A stretch of 64,000 nt of DNA from Gonocerus acuteangulatus (lineage: Eukaryota; Arthropoda; Insecta; Hemiptera; Coreidae): NCBI GenBank assembly GCA_946811695.1, contig OX328127.1, positions 52,049,274-52,113,273 of the forward strand, written 5' to 3'. Position 1 is the stretch's first letter. Every line of letters starts with the position of its first letter. Made by a program: the position numbers and the translations under genes. This document shows, one piece after another, positions 36,101 through 46,993 of the stretch. The notes beneath the pieces are model-generated. The model had not been told where the DNA came from and made no database searches. It saw only the letters and a list, made by a program, of their open reading frames with translations.

Positions 36101-37410
36101 ATATCATAACCCCCTCATCCTATATGTGACGTCTGCCAGGTCAGTCTCAATCTCCACCGCATATTGGAGGATTGCACAACATTCGTTGACTCATAAAGGA
36201 CTCGTTTGAAAGGAAAGACAAATTGTTGGAAACATTTAAGCATACCAATCTGTATAGTAAAATAATAATACATATAATAAAATTAATAATAAATTAATTA
36301 TTAAAATAGCAGATCAACCAGAACAGTTCCACAGACGTATAGATAGAGACCAAACCACTGAAAGGGCGGAATAACCCTGCGGTTGATCGCTCAGGAATAA
36401 AAAAAACTATTTAGCCGTCATCTCTGCGAATTTTCAAATTTCCTTTTCTGTGATTCGGAGTGATTAGATTCCTTAACTATAAATATTAATATAAATGTCC
36501 GTCAAGCAGGAGCTGCAAAACTAAGCACTTACTTCAGTAAAGTGGCAAATTTATACCGCATTCCTGAAGAATATGCCTTTATAAATGCAAATAAACATAA
36601 TTAGTTTTTCTCTTTAATTAAGGATGTCCCGAAATTAACGAAAGATTTGAATATAATAGAAAACACTTCTTTTTTACCTTTTTTGGATAGGTATATATTT
36701 TATTGAATCATAAAGTATGCAGAATAGAGTTATGTATTGCACTGATATCGAGCACTAGTTGGAGTCACTGCATGACCAGGCTCTATTTTTAACAAGTATG
36801 GTCCAATGACGACTTCAACCGAACATCCGCACCAAACTGTTATACATTCTGGATGTATTTCTTTCCCGACAATCACATGTAAGTTATCTGAACCAAAAAT
36901 GAAGCAATTTTGACGATTAACAAAGCTATCAATTTGAATATGTGCTTAATCGCATAGGATGTTTTGCTTGAAAATTCATTAACCATTTGTTGATTCCCAA
37001 TAATCAATTCAAAAAACCCACTTCGCTTTGAATGGTCAATAGGATCCAGTTCCATTGATCTTTCTAAGCATTAAGATCTTCAATATGCAGGCGCTGTTGA
37101 AAGCTTCTTAAAATTTTCAAATCTTGTCGACGCAGCCGAATTGATATTCTGTTACCAACACTCGCGTATTGCATCAACATTGACATATAAACGGCTTGTT
37201 TTTGGACAACCAGTGTCTTTAGAATCACCCATTGGTCCGGGCTCTGTTATTATTCTCTTCAAATTTGACAAAGTTAACTAAAACATTGCATTCATATTAT
37301 GTCCTAAATTTTGAAACTTCGGCCGACAAACTTACACTATTTTTAACGAGCTTGACGTTCCATTTTAGGTTGCAATTTTTTTATTTTCCTGAGTTAGTTG
37401 GAAGTTCATA
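33189..37410. other. long AT-rich non-genic stretch with repeat scraps
   Basis: Fragments of family A ends lie at ~35048-35080 (TAGCTATTGAGGTTGCACTC) and 36496-36540 (GTCCGTCAAGCAGGAGCTGC). Nothing else is supported. ORF 35630-35908 shows no domain. Confidence 0.45.
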
Positions 37411-37427
37411 AGTCAAGACGAACAAAA
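37411..37427. repeat. target-site duplication, left
   Basis: AGTCAAGACGAACAAAA; identical to 41669-41685. Confidence 0.9.
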
Positions 37428-37496
37428 AAACAAAACAATTTTATTGAACCAATACAAAACGTATTCTACACAAAACAGTATTTGTAAGATAAAAAT

Positions 37497-40172
37497 TTAA
37501 AGGGTTAAAATGTCTTGATAAAGTCTGTGTTTGATTCGCGAGGTTTTTCTTTGTCCAAGTTGATAAAACACGGAACTGCTGGAGGCTGGTAGAGTCTGGT
37601 GATATTTTTGCACTAGTTTTTCTATGTGAGTGAATAATGGATCAACCTCCAATTCTCTGTGGATCTGGCTGTTCCTTACGAACCAAGGAGCATTGGACAC
37701 TATTCGGAGTACCTTGTGTTGAAAAGTTTGTAGACGTTTCAAGTGTGTGTTACTGGCACCAAACCAGACAGGGCATGCGTAAGTTAGTAAAGGTAGTATT
37801 GTAGATTTGTATAGAAGTGTGGCGCAGGTGTATTTCAGGGGAGTTTTTCTATTTATTAATGGATAAATTTGTATCAGTCGTGTGTGAGCTTCTTGTAGTT
37901 TTTTGTGAATGTGATGTCGCCAAGTTAGTCTTGTGTCTAGATATACTCCGAGATAGCGTATACTCTGTTTTTTTGGAGTCCAGAGAATTGAGTGATGACC
38001 AATTTTCAGCTCTGGTAAATCTTCATTTTGGAATTTTCTGAGATAAAACACTTTACATGAAAATTTCACCGGATTTATTGCTAGTTTCCATCTTCTGAAC
38101 CAGGATGACACCTCATCTGCAGCTTTTTGCAAGTGAAGAATCGCTTCCTTGAGGTCGGTGCTCTTTGTGATGATGAGTTTATCGTCTGCAAAGGTAGCAA
38201 GGGCTGAGTTGTCAGGTTCTGGTATATTACTGCAGTACAGAATGTATAGCAATGGGCTGAGTATGGCCCCCTGCGGTACACCAGCTTTGATATTTCTTTT
38301 CGTCTTCACTCTTCCTTGGAATGTCCTGCCACGAAGAAAGGAGGAAATGATGGAGTAGACGAAAGCTGGAGGCTTGGTGTTCCCTAGCTTGTGCAGGAAT
38401 CCTTCGTGCCAAACAGAGTCGAAAGCGTTGGCTACGTCGAGAAACAGTGCAGTGGCGTATTCCTTCTTATTAAAACACTCTGTTATCATTTCTGAAACTC
38501 TTTGTAATTGTTGGACAGAAGAATGCTTCGGTTTAAATGCGAACTGATAGTTAGGTATGCTGTCTAAAAGATGGCTTCTTAATCTAGCTTCAATCACCCT
38601 TTCGAGAAGTTTCCCCAGAGTATTCAGCAGACTTATTGGCCGATAACAGTCAGCGGCGTTCTTCGGTTTCCCAGGCTTGTGGATGAAGATCACAATGGCA
38701 TGTTTCCATCTCTCTGGAAAATGTCCTCGCCAGAGACAAGCATTGAAGATACTCGTTAACAGGCTGATGCATTTCCTGGGTAGCTGTTTCAAGACAGAGT
38801 TCGTTATCTGATCTTCTCCAGGTGATTTATTCTTAGGAACCCTACGTATGAGAAGCGAAATTTCTTTGGGCTGTATGAAGTCGATTGTACTGTCAGTTAG
38901 TCTTGTTTCTGAGAGTGAAGTACATACTGCAATGTCCGTCTGTGGGTCGTTGTGGTTTGCAGTTTTCAGTTTGTTTTCAAAACAGTCTGTTAAAAGTCTA
39001 CACTTGTCTGCGTCAGTTGTTACAATGTTTTGTCCGTCTTTTAAGGGGGGAATTTCAGTAGATTGTTTTAATAGTCGTCTTGTCTCTAGCCAAAGCGACG
39101 GGTCTCCAGGTGTCATGTTTGTGAAGTAATTACTGTATTTGTCTATCCTGTCTTTGTCAAGTTCAAAACGAATATTTCGCGATAAACGGTTTACTTGTCG
39201 CTTCAGTTCCGGGTCTCTTGATCTTTGCCATCTCATTCGAAGAATATTTTTTTCATGGATGAGTTTTAGAACATGTGGGGGCGTGTTTGTATTAGATAAT
39301 CGACGGCTTAATGATGGGTGCGTTTTTAAAGAATTTTGTGCAGCCATGTGTATCTTTTGAATGAATTTTGCTATAGTCAAGTCAATGTCATGAGTGGATT
39401 TGTATGTAAGTGGAATGTCCGTGTTGGCATGCATTTCTGTCTTGAATTTTTCCCAGACTATAGGTCCATTGATGAGTCTTGGTGGGGGTGGTTCAGATTT
39501 TGGACTTTCATGGAAAGTAATAATGACAGGTAAATGGTCAGACTCTAGGTCAGTAAGTAGGTCATGATATAATGGCAAGTGGAAGTTCTGAATTATGGCT
39601 ATGTCTAGTATGTCGGATTGGTAGCGTCTTTGAGTCGGGTAAAATGTTGGTTCGTCAGGTGATGAAATAATGAGTCCAAGATTTTCAGTAATTCTCAATA
39701 GTTGTGTCCCGTTGTTATTTTGCTAATGGCAATTTCAAGAGAGATGTTTGCTATTTAAATCACCCATCATTATTGTAGGAGCCCCTGTAAAAAGTTTTTG
39801 AAAATCGTCTTGTATGAGCCGAATCCCAGGTCTGCTATACGCAGATATTATGTTAAGGTTTCTCCTGTCTTGAAGAGCCAAGCTAATTCCTACTGCTTCT
39901 AAGTGATCAAGGGAAGGCAGAACCAAACTATTGTGGGCTAAATGTTTCTTAATCAGAATTGCGACTCCACCACGTCTAGATCGTTGGTCCGTTCTGTACA
40001 TTAGGTACATTGGTGTCCTGTATTTGTCAGTGCTAATGAGATGTGTTTCAGTGATGCAAGCAACGTCAATGTCGTTTCTACTAAGAAAGTTTGTCAGTAA
40101 GGTCTGTCTTTTTTTTAGTCCGTTTGCATTCCAGTTAAGTAAAAAGAGATTGCCCAAATTAGGAACTGTCAT
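37497..40172 (-). pseudogene. ORF2: endonuclease-reverse transcriptase with two in-frame stops
   Basis: One continuous frame of 892 codons from ATG at 40172 to TAA at 37497-37499, interrupted by TGA (39735-39737) and TAG (39723-39725). The apurinic endonuclease part shows LNWNANGL, ITETHL, RGGVAIL, SAYSRP and GDLNSKH. The first stop comes three codons after that motif (GDLNSKHLS), about where this family has a Trp. The RT part is fully open for 733 codons with SPGEDQI, YRPISLL, FLDVANAFD, AGVPQGAILSPLLY, FADD and YLGVYLD, so the catalytic Asp residues are retained. The C-terminus has TYACPVWFGA and the usual Jockey-type end without RNase H. The start overlaps the end of ORF1 by 14 bases. Confidence 0.88.
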
Positions 40173-41545
40173 TGTTTAAAGAAGAGAAAATAGATGTTAA
40201 AAAGTTAGTGATGATAGCTTTTATTGTTGGAATAAGTGGTTTTATAAGGTTGAGAGGTAGGTCTGTTATATTGTTGATTGAATTTTGGTTAGTGTCAGTA
40301 AGGTTAGGAGTTTTAGTCTGTTCTTCGGTGCTGAGTCCATGCGTTCTGTCGCGGAAAGGAGGTTTGTCTTTGTTGAGTGTAAGTTGGAAAGTTTTCAGTT
40401 GGAGGTGGTGGTGGAGGTTTTGCTGGAGTGGGTTTAGAGGGAAAGGGTTTAGAACTCCTAGTGGGGAAGGATTTATTTTCAGAAGCTATTATTTTTTTTT
40501 TGCATTATGTTTTTTAATTTTTTGTATTCCAGGCATCCTCTATAGTTTGCAGAGTGGTTGCCTCCACAGTTTACACAGTGGGGTTCAGTGCTATTTCGAT
40601 TAGGGCAAGCTAGATAGTTGTGATCACCCGAACACTTAGCACATTTTGTGTCTAAACGACAGTAATTTTTTGTGTGTCCCATGCGACAACAGTTCTTGCA
40701 CTGAAGAACACCCCTGTTCTGCTTCCTTTCTTCAACCGAGACTATTGAATAAAAAAGGGTCTCTAGGTTAAATATTGATTTGCCGTTGAGACTATTTTCC
40801 AGCTCTACTGCAATAAGAGGTGTTGGGAACCGTTCTCTGTTCAGTAATCTAGTAACCTTGGAGACAGGGTATTTTTCTGACAACTCATCAAACAGTTCTT
40901 GGTCAGTAATACTATAAGGCACGCCTCTGATAATAACCGGCAATTTTCTGTCCGCGGGATTTCGGAAAGTATAGTACTTTACGTCCTCTTTGTCGTAAAA
41001 TTTGGTCAAAGAACGGAAGTCGTCAGTCGAAGTTAATGAAAGTTTTATTTTTTTAAAACACTGTTGCAAACAAAATTTTGACTTTACAATAGTTTTTATG
41101 TAACTTAAAACTTTTTGGTAGTCGTCAGCGTAACAAACGAATATTGGTGGGGTTTTAACACTATTTTTATTTGTTTCTGAATTGTTATTATCGTCATTAT
41201 CATTTAAGTTTTGAATTGGAGAGAAAGAATTTTTAAGTTGAACAGGTGTTGAATCAGTATTTAAAACAGCTGATTTGAACAATATCTATTTCTTTTTCTT
41301 TGAGGTTCAATGAAAGGGTTAGATTTGGTCTCCAGTGTAAACAGCTGTTGAGAAGTAGCAGTGTTGCCAATTGCAGGGAATTCAATATAATAATTTGAGG
41401 TTACCTCAGGCTCTGAAGTGAATGGTAGATCTCCCGTTGCCATGGAAACGTCTTCACTTACTTCTGTACTGCCAAGGTTAGGATCTTCCTTCATACATTC
41501 CAGGCTTTTCCTCTTTCCTCCTTCCTTCCGGCGCCCAGTTTTCAT
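40159..41545 (-). pseudogene. ORF1: gag-like nucleic-acid-binding protein, frameshifted
   Basis: The most plausible start is ATG at 41545 (MKTGRRKEGG); the same frame is open without an ATG to about 41623. The frame changes between 41261 and 41290. The main block (40479-41280) contains a PRE/C2HC-like region (VIIRGVPYSITDQELFDELS) and three knuckles starting CKNCCRMGHTKNYC, CAKCSGDHNYLAC and CVNCGGNHSANYRGC. It ends prematurely after a 10-base A-run (T's at 40492-40501). Dropping one base there opens a Pro-rich continuation, and a further shift near 40340 opens a frame that ends at 40159-40161 over the ORF2 start. Homopolymer errors or real mutations are both possible. Confidence 0.8.
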
Positions 41546-41668
41546 ACTTCTTCGTAAAGAAGGAATTAATCCGCGCCAAAGCGGATCAAATTCTTGCGAA
41601 TACACTTTGTAATAGTTGCACAATACTAATCTTTAAACAGAGTGAAAAAAGAAGCTAGTGAACACACC

Positions 41669-41685
41669 AGTCAAGACGAACAAAA
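41669..41685. repeat. target-site duplication, right
   Basis: AGTCAAGACGAACAAAA; identical to 37411-37427. Confidence 0.9.
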
Positions 41686-42210
41686 TGCAATGTAAATGAA
41701 CTAGTATAATCAGTTGAGTAAGAGGAAGATGCATACTTTTTAAAGACGAAGATTATTTGTGATATTGTTATTAATTATATTATATATATATTATATATAT
41801 AAACATGCATATACAATTACGTTTTTGAGTTTTTGAAAAACCTTATTTATTAAAAAAGAATAAAAACAAAATAAATAAAGAAAGAAAAAGTTTATACCTT
41901 CCATAAAAGGTTTTGGAGAAAGCCGTAAAACACACATGTAATACCATAACGAAAGGAAAATAAAAAATTCAGGGCTCTATAACCAAGCAGTTGGCACTTA
42001 AGCCTAATCCAACCAGCCTACACCTCTATTGATAATATCCATTCTTGATTATGTTAGTGGGTGGCAATCCAGTACGGCATTAATGGGAATGCTATTCCTA
42101 TCTTGCAATGAATATTTCATACTGCTCTTTCGGCCGCCCGCATTTGCATATGATGAGGTGTCTTGCTACGTAAATGGAGGCCTGCAAAAACTCTACAGCA
42201 AATTACTACA

Positions 42211-42214
<4 letters not shown>
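41686..42214. other. non-genic stretch
   Basis: AT-rich with a small TATATA stretch near 41780-41800. No feature supported. Confidence 0.4.

Positions 42215-42256
<42 letters not shown>
42215..42256. repeat. (CT)n microsatellite
   Basis: About 42 bp of CT dinucleotides. Confidence 0.95.
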
Positions 42257-42259
<3 letters not shown>

Positions 42260-42555
42260 GTGTACCAACTCTTGTCATGTGCTTGCAAGGCTCATAACAA
42301 AGATCTACTAGTACAGCACTTTCTTTGTGGTCGTGTTTTGTTGGAAGCAATTGCTTTAAATCTTTAGATGGTCCTACCGACTAACACTTTTAAATTAGTT
42401 TAGTCGAACAATTGATTTTAAAAAGAAGTCCACAGCTGCTGTTTAGACCATAAACTCTAATCGTCACCAATAAAATAAATAAATAAATAAATATAATATT
42501 ATTAATTTTTTTAACTTTTTGTTGGCAAATATTAATCGGTAAAGCACTTTGCATG

Positions 42556-42626
42556 AAGTGTTTTATGCGCATAGGGGAACGGTGCACAAACATATTGCCC
42601 AAAAATAGTGTTTTATTTAGAAGCTA
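42556..42626. mobile_element. TIR fragment of the 23475-24100 MITE family
   Basis: CATAGGGGAACGGTGCACAA and CCCAAAAATAGTGTTTTATT match the arms of the element at 23475-24100. Only one end is present. Confidence 0.55.
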
Positions 42627-42782
42627 ACTATCAATTTGCTCGGCGATGGAGCACTCGAAGCTTGTTCTGAAGGACAAGAGATCCAAATTCAAAGCGCAAT
42701 AAAGATTTTATCTTCTTGTGTCGTCGTTTGAGGTCGTAAACTGATTCCCGGACCATCCCTAGCCTCAGCCCGGAGACCGGCG

Positions 42783-43367
42783 CACAGTGGTGCCAGAGCG
42801 GAAAATATTCAATTTTCGAAAGCACTGATTTCGATTATTTAGATTGTGATTCTCACACTATATTAGGTACAGAATCTAGGAACAGCATACTTTGCCCCCT
42901 GTTTCAAGGTTATTCCCATTAATTTAGGTCCAAAGTCTGGATAATGAGAGCCTGACCAAATTACACAATACTTTAAATAATTAATATGTAATTTCAAAAC
43001 AGAGAGAAAAAAAATCATCAAATGTTTTCCCTGCTCTACGATGGCCAACCAAGCCACACATTAGTCAAACTGGACAACAACAAAAATAGAGAGCATTTCA
43101 ACGTTATAAGTTACGAATTTTATGTAAGCATTAAAAACAGCTATGATTACAAACAGAGCTCCACTTTCCTCCTAGATGAGAAAGGTCACATTTCAAAGTT
43201 TTCACATTTTTCTTTTATGTCTTCAATTTACTTCAAAATGACCCTAACAGTTCAATTTGATGTATTGTTTTGTTCTGAGTCAATTGAGACCAGCCCCAGG
43301 TTTCTAGGTTAATCCGTTCTTGAGATATTGAATTTATTCCTCTTTTTGGCTGTTCGGCACCACTGTG
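42783..43367. mobile_element. non-autonomous Transib element with perfect heptamers
   Basis: A 585-bp element whose left end is CACAGTGGTGCC and whose right end is its exact inverse, GGCACCACTGTG. It is flanked by a perfect 5-bp duplication, CGGCG, at 42778-42782 and 43368-43372. CACAGTG is the RSS heptamer used by RAG recombinase and by Transib; a 5-bp GC-rich TSD is the Transib signature. The right end has an A-rich CAAAAAGAG 12 bases after the heptamer, and the left has AAAATATTC at the same distance, in the position of an RSS nonamer. There is no transposase; overlapping ORFs (42863-43057, 43022-43312) look incidental. Confidence 0.85.
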
Positions 43368-43372
43368 CGGCG

Positions 43373-44020
43373 CAAAGCACTATCTCCCTACATTCAAGAA
43401 TGAAATCTCACTCCTCTATAGTATCTCCACTAATGGGAAACATATAATAGGTATTTTCTATTATATATTTTACCTATTTCAAACTAGATGTTAATTTTAC
43501 CAAATGTGCATTCTCGAAGAATGCTCGCTCCCTATATGAGGTGACTGAAGGACTGGATTGCGAAGGTGATCCCTGCCATTGTTTACAAGTCCCTGCAAAC
43601 TGCAAAGGCAGTCCCCAGGGTAGCTGTAGGATTAGCCGGGACAATCTCCAGCATTGCTGTCCTTAACTCTCTACGCCCTCTCGCGTTCAGAGAGCTGTTT
43701 GTTTTCATAATCCACCTCTTGCGGGGCACTCAGTGCTTTGTAGGGCTTTCCTTAAATCCCAGATAAGGGCCATATTATCTATGATATTTACATTATACTT
43801 GATTAAATCATTAAATTACTATAACTTTTAAGTAATTTTAATATATTAAAAAAAGTGTCTTTAGCACTAAAAAAATATTTTAAGAATTTTAATAAATGGT
43901 AAATAAACCCGAATAAGCAAAAAACCGAAGTTACCTTGTTTTCAAGTCGAACGAGAACAAGACTATATTTATAATTAACAGCTTGCGCAATTATAAAGTA
44001 TATTATAGTAAATACAAAAT
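43373..44020. other. non-genic stretch
   Basis: A short ORF at 43566-43766 has no recognised domain. No other feature. Confidence 0.4.
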
Positions 44021-44216
44021 TTTTAACGTCAATTTATTATTAAATATGAATTTTAGGACGGGATATCTATAGGTTACCCAACCTTTTCTAGCCAGGGTAG
44101 GGCTGATGCCTTTTATTTTTCCAAGGAAAAGCCTTCACCCCTTGTGGGAATCTAACCCAAGTCCCCTGGCACGGACTATTAAGTGCTCACGCTTCAACGC
44201 TCACGGCCACCGGGTC
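44021..44216 (-). mobile_element. SINE family 2
   Basis: On minus: the head from CCGGTGGCCGTGAGCG (tRNA-Leu/Ser-like A-box region), a mutated B-box TTAGATTCCCAC, the AAAAGG middle, and the TAGAAAAGG...ACCTATAGATA body. It ends at TTGACGTTAAAA. The B-box mutation suggests an old copy. Flanking duplication is not clear (AGTAAA on both sides at most). Confidence 0.7.
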
Positions 44217-44436
44217 TTTCTGAGTAAAACTCCAATCCTAAGGGACCGAAGTAAACATTACTCGTTAATAATTTGGTTCTAGAGTTATTATCCGATTCCT
44301 AATGGCCCGATTGCTCCTATCAACAATCTTGTACAATCCTTAGTTATGGAGTTGTATGTAGTGCGAAGTCTTTGAGCAGAGAATGGAGTTCAGGAAGCTT
44401 TTAATTCTCTGCGTTCCGTGATTATCTGATACAAAT

Positions 44437-44735
44437 GTTTCATGGTAAAAGTGGTTATTATTTTCATGCAGATCATACATTTCCATTATCCACAAACCAT
44501 GAAATGTTACTTTCAAGTAGACATAGTGACGATTTGGAGCAGAGAACGTAGTTTAGGGGTATGTTGGAGCCTTAGCTGGTTCTCTGAGCTCTACCATTAC
44601 CTGAAGCTCACGTTTCATGGTGAAAGTGGCTATTATTTCCATGGAGATCATACATTGCCGTTATGCCCAAACCGTGAAATGTTACTTGCAAGTAGGTACG
44701 ACGGAGACTTCGAGCAGAGAATGGAGGATGTAGAC
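44437..44735. repeat. ~175-bp tandem duplication
   Basis: TTTCATGGTAAAAGTGGTTATTATTTTCATG at 44437 and TTTCATGGTGAAAGTGGCTA at 44612 start two diverged units, each continuing through CATACATT, CCATGAAATGTTACTT-like and GAGCAGAGAA segments. A partial third unit precedes them at 44355-44400. A 210-codon ORF (44442-45074) runs through but has no domain and low-complexity ends, so I do not call it a gene. Confidence 0.6.
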
Positions 44736-45277
44736 GGCGTGGGAGGCTGTCATCAGTCATCACCTTGTCAGGGCCAATCGTTAGCCCTAATTAAGACCGG
44801 AGCTAGGCCCGGCCCTGTGAAAAATCGTCCATTATTTTTACCCTGCTTCCGGGGGGGGGACCCTCTCTTTTTTGTCATCCCACCCCCCACCCAGAAGCCC
44901 ATTAGCCTCTTCCCCGTCCCCTTTTGCCTATACAAGTTGTCATGGGAGGTCGGTCTCTCTCTCTCTCACACTCTCTCTCTATCTATCTGTCATAACTCAG
45001 GACTCAGGTCCCTGATAACTAGAACATCACGCATCTGGCCAGTGAACATGGCAAAACCTGAGCACCCTCTTTAGGGATTTAACGAGACTAAAGATGGGTC
45101 ACGTTCTTATTGAACCATCCTCTGAAAACTATCTCAGGCTATCTGGGCAACATTATGGACACAGATCAATAAGGATAACTAATTATATTAAAGATACTTC
45201 AGGTACTCTAGGTACTAGAGGCACCTCCAAAATGTTCTAAAAGTAACACTATCATAAGTATTCAACTTCGTGTCCTG

Positions 45278-45665
45278 AAAAATCTATATTTCAAACGTTT
45301 CAGCTTACTCCTTTGCAACCAGAAATAAATATACATAATTACAAGCGAGAATAATCACAACAGAAAGAATATTTTTATATCATGACAAGAGCTAAAATCC
45401 ATTTTTTTTAATTAATAAAAATTGGGGTTTTCTGAAAAAACAAAACAACCTTTGTTGACCTAATATGCACTTAAAAAATTGTTTTTTAGCTTATTGTCGT
45501 TATGTAAAATTTTGCTTACTGCTGTGATTATTCTCATTTGTAATTATGTATATCAATTTTTTAGATGAAGAAAGCTGCCAAAAACCATGCTGAAATGTTC
45601 GAAATATAGATTTTTCTGAAAATGTGACGTCTTCTCTTAGCCGATCCCCAACCATTCCTTTACTT
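45278..45665. repeat. dispersed repeat family C, two opposed fragments
   Basis: A minus-oriented piece (45278-45320, GAAATATAGATTTTTCAGG on minus) faces a plus-oriented piece (45566-45665) with AGAAAGCTGCCAAAAACCAT, GAAATATAGATTTTTCTGAA and CCCCAACCATTCCTTT. The same motif order occurs at 54895, 61845 (minus), 62432 and in the palindrome at 50495-50754. Confidence 0.55.
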
Positions 45666-45965
45666 ATTATATATTTTTCAGTTGGATAGTGTATATGCAT
45701 TACTGGCCAAATTTACTTATTGTTAGTCATATGTGTAGAACTCCTTCGAAATGTCTTGTCTTTGGTGAAATGGCAATATTGAATTATTTTCTGCGGTATA
45801 TTTTTGGTTATGAGATAAAGATAAAAGTAAAAAGACTCTTATAAGTGCCGTTAGACTATAGTAGGTGGGGACTTGTGGTAGACGCTTTACGACGGATCCC
45901 CTCGCTAATGCTTAGCTCCAGTTTTATCACTATCTGATCCCTGGCCAACCTTATGCCCATCAATG

Positions 45966-45967
<2 letters not shown>

Positions 45968-46038
<71 letters not shown>

Positions 46039-46495
46039 CCCCCCCCTCTTTATCCGCATCTTATGTCCTGTCCTCCTGTTTTACTCTTTACGGCTCATAG
46101 CAAAACCTCTTAGCTAAACTTTTAACGCTCAGGAGACAAATTCACCCTCTTTGATATTATTCGCTTCAAACTCTCGTGTGAAACAAATAAAGTAAATAAC
46201 TAGAATAAAAAAAGGATTGAATTCAGTATGGTCCGTACAGAACGCAACTGGGCATTAGAAAAGTGGAGAGGGAGCGTTCTTATAGGTTAGTAAATAGAAT
46301 AGATTCGTAGTAACTTATACTTGCGGCATTTACTAATCTTGTCACTAAGAAAGAACCTCTTTAAACGATAGTTTGAGTTGTTAGGTGACAATTACTAATA
46401 TCATGTAAAGTAGTCATTAGAGACCTTATCTTCTTTAAACCTTACGCCTTTCTAGAAAAATCTTTATAAGGTCTGAATATTCTGACATTTTGTAT

Positions 46496-46550
<55 letters not shown>

Positions 46551-46993
46551 CCCCCCCCCTCTTTATCCGCATCTTATGTCCTGTCCTCCTGTTTTACTCT
46601 TTACGGCTCATAGCAAAACCTCTTCGCTAAACTTTTAACGCTCAGGAGACAAATTCACCCTCTTTGATATTATTCGCTTAAAACTCTCGTGTGAAACAAA
46701 TAAAGTAAAAAACTAGAATAAAAAAAGGATTGCATTCAGTATGGTCCGTACTGAACGCAACTGGGTATTAGAAAAGTGGAGAGGGAGCGTTCTTATAGGT
46801 TAGTTACTTGCGGCATTTACTAATCTTGTCACTAAGAAAGAACCTCTTTAAACGATAGTTTGAGTTGTTAGGTGACAATTACTAATATCATGTAAAGTAG
46901 TCATTAGAGACCTTATCTTCTTTAAACCTTACGCCTTTCTAGAAAAATCTTTATAAGGTCTGAATATTCTGACATTTTGTATTAATCTCTCTC
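45968..46993. repeat. ~0.5-kb tandem duplication bounded by (CT)n
   Basis: The segment from the (CT)n tract at 45968 through GACATTTTGTATTAATCT at 46482-46499 is repeated from the (CT)n at 46499-46545 to 46986, nearly identical. The second copy lacks ~25-30 bp present near 46285-46320 (AAATAGAATAGATTCGTAG). The CT tracts sit at the junctions, which suggests unequal exchange or slippage between them. No coding content. Confidence 0.88.

Larger units (their letters stand above)
37428..41668 (-). mobile_element. full-length Jockey-type non-LTR retrotransposon
   Basis: A 4.24-kb element on the minus strand with ORF1 (gag-like, three CCHC-type knuckles) and ORF2 (endonuclease-reverse transcriptase). 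A perfect 17-bp duplication on both sides shows that both ends are present. Non-LTR insertions are commonly 5'-truncated, so a complete copy is notable. An AATAAA lies at 37445-37440 just before the 3' end. No poly(A) tail is visible; the end is T-rich on the sense strand. No RNase H follows RT, consistent with the Jockey clade. Despite the pristine TSD, both ORFs are broken. Confidence 0.88.

Noticed and set aside
37817..40179. Plus-strand ORFs opposite the reverse transcriptase
   Set aside because: Antisense shadows of the Jockey-type ORF2.
40560..40583. CACAGTGGGG heptamer-like sequence
   Set aside because: Falls inside the zinc-knuckle coding region of the Jockey-type ORF1; coincidence.
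44442..45074. 210-codon ORF as a gene
   Set aside because: Runs through a diverged tandem duplication and a CT-rich stretch, with no domain or codon bias.
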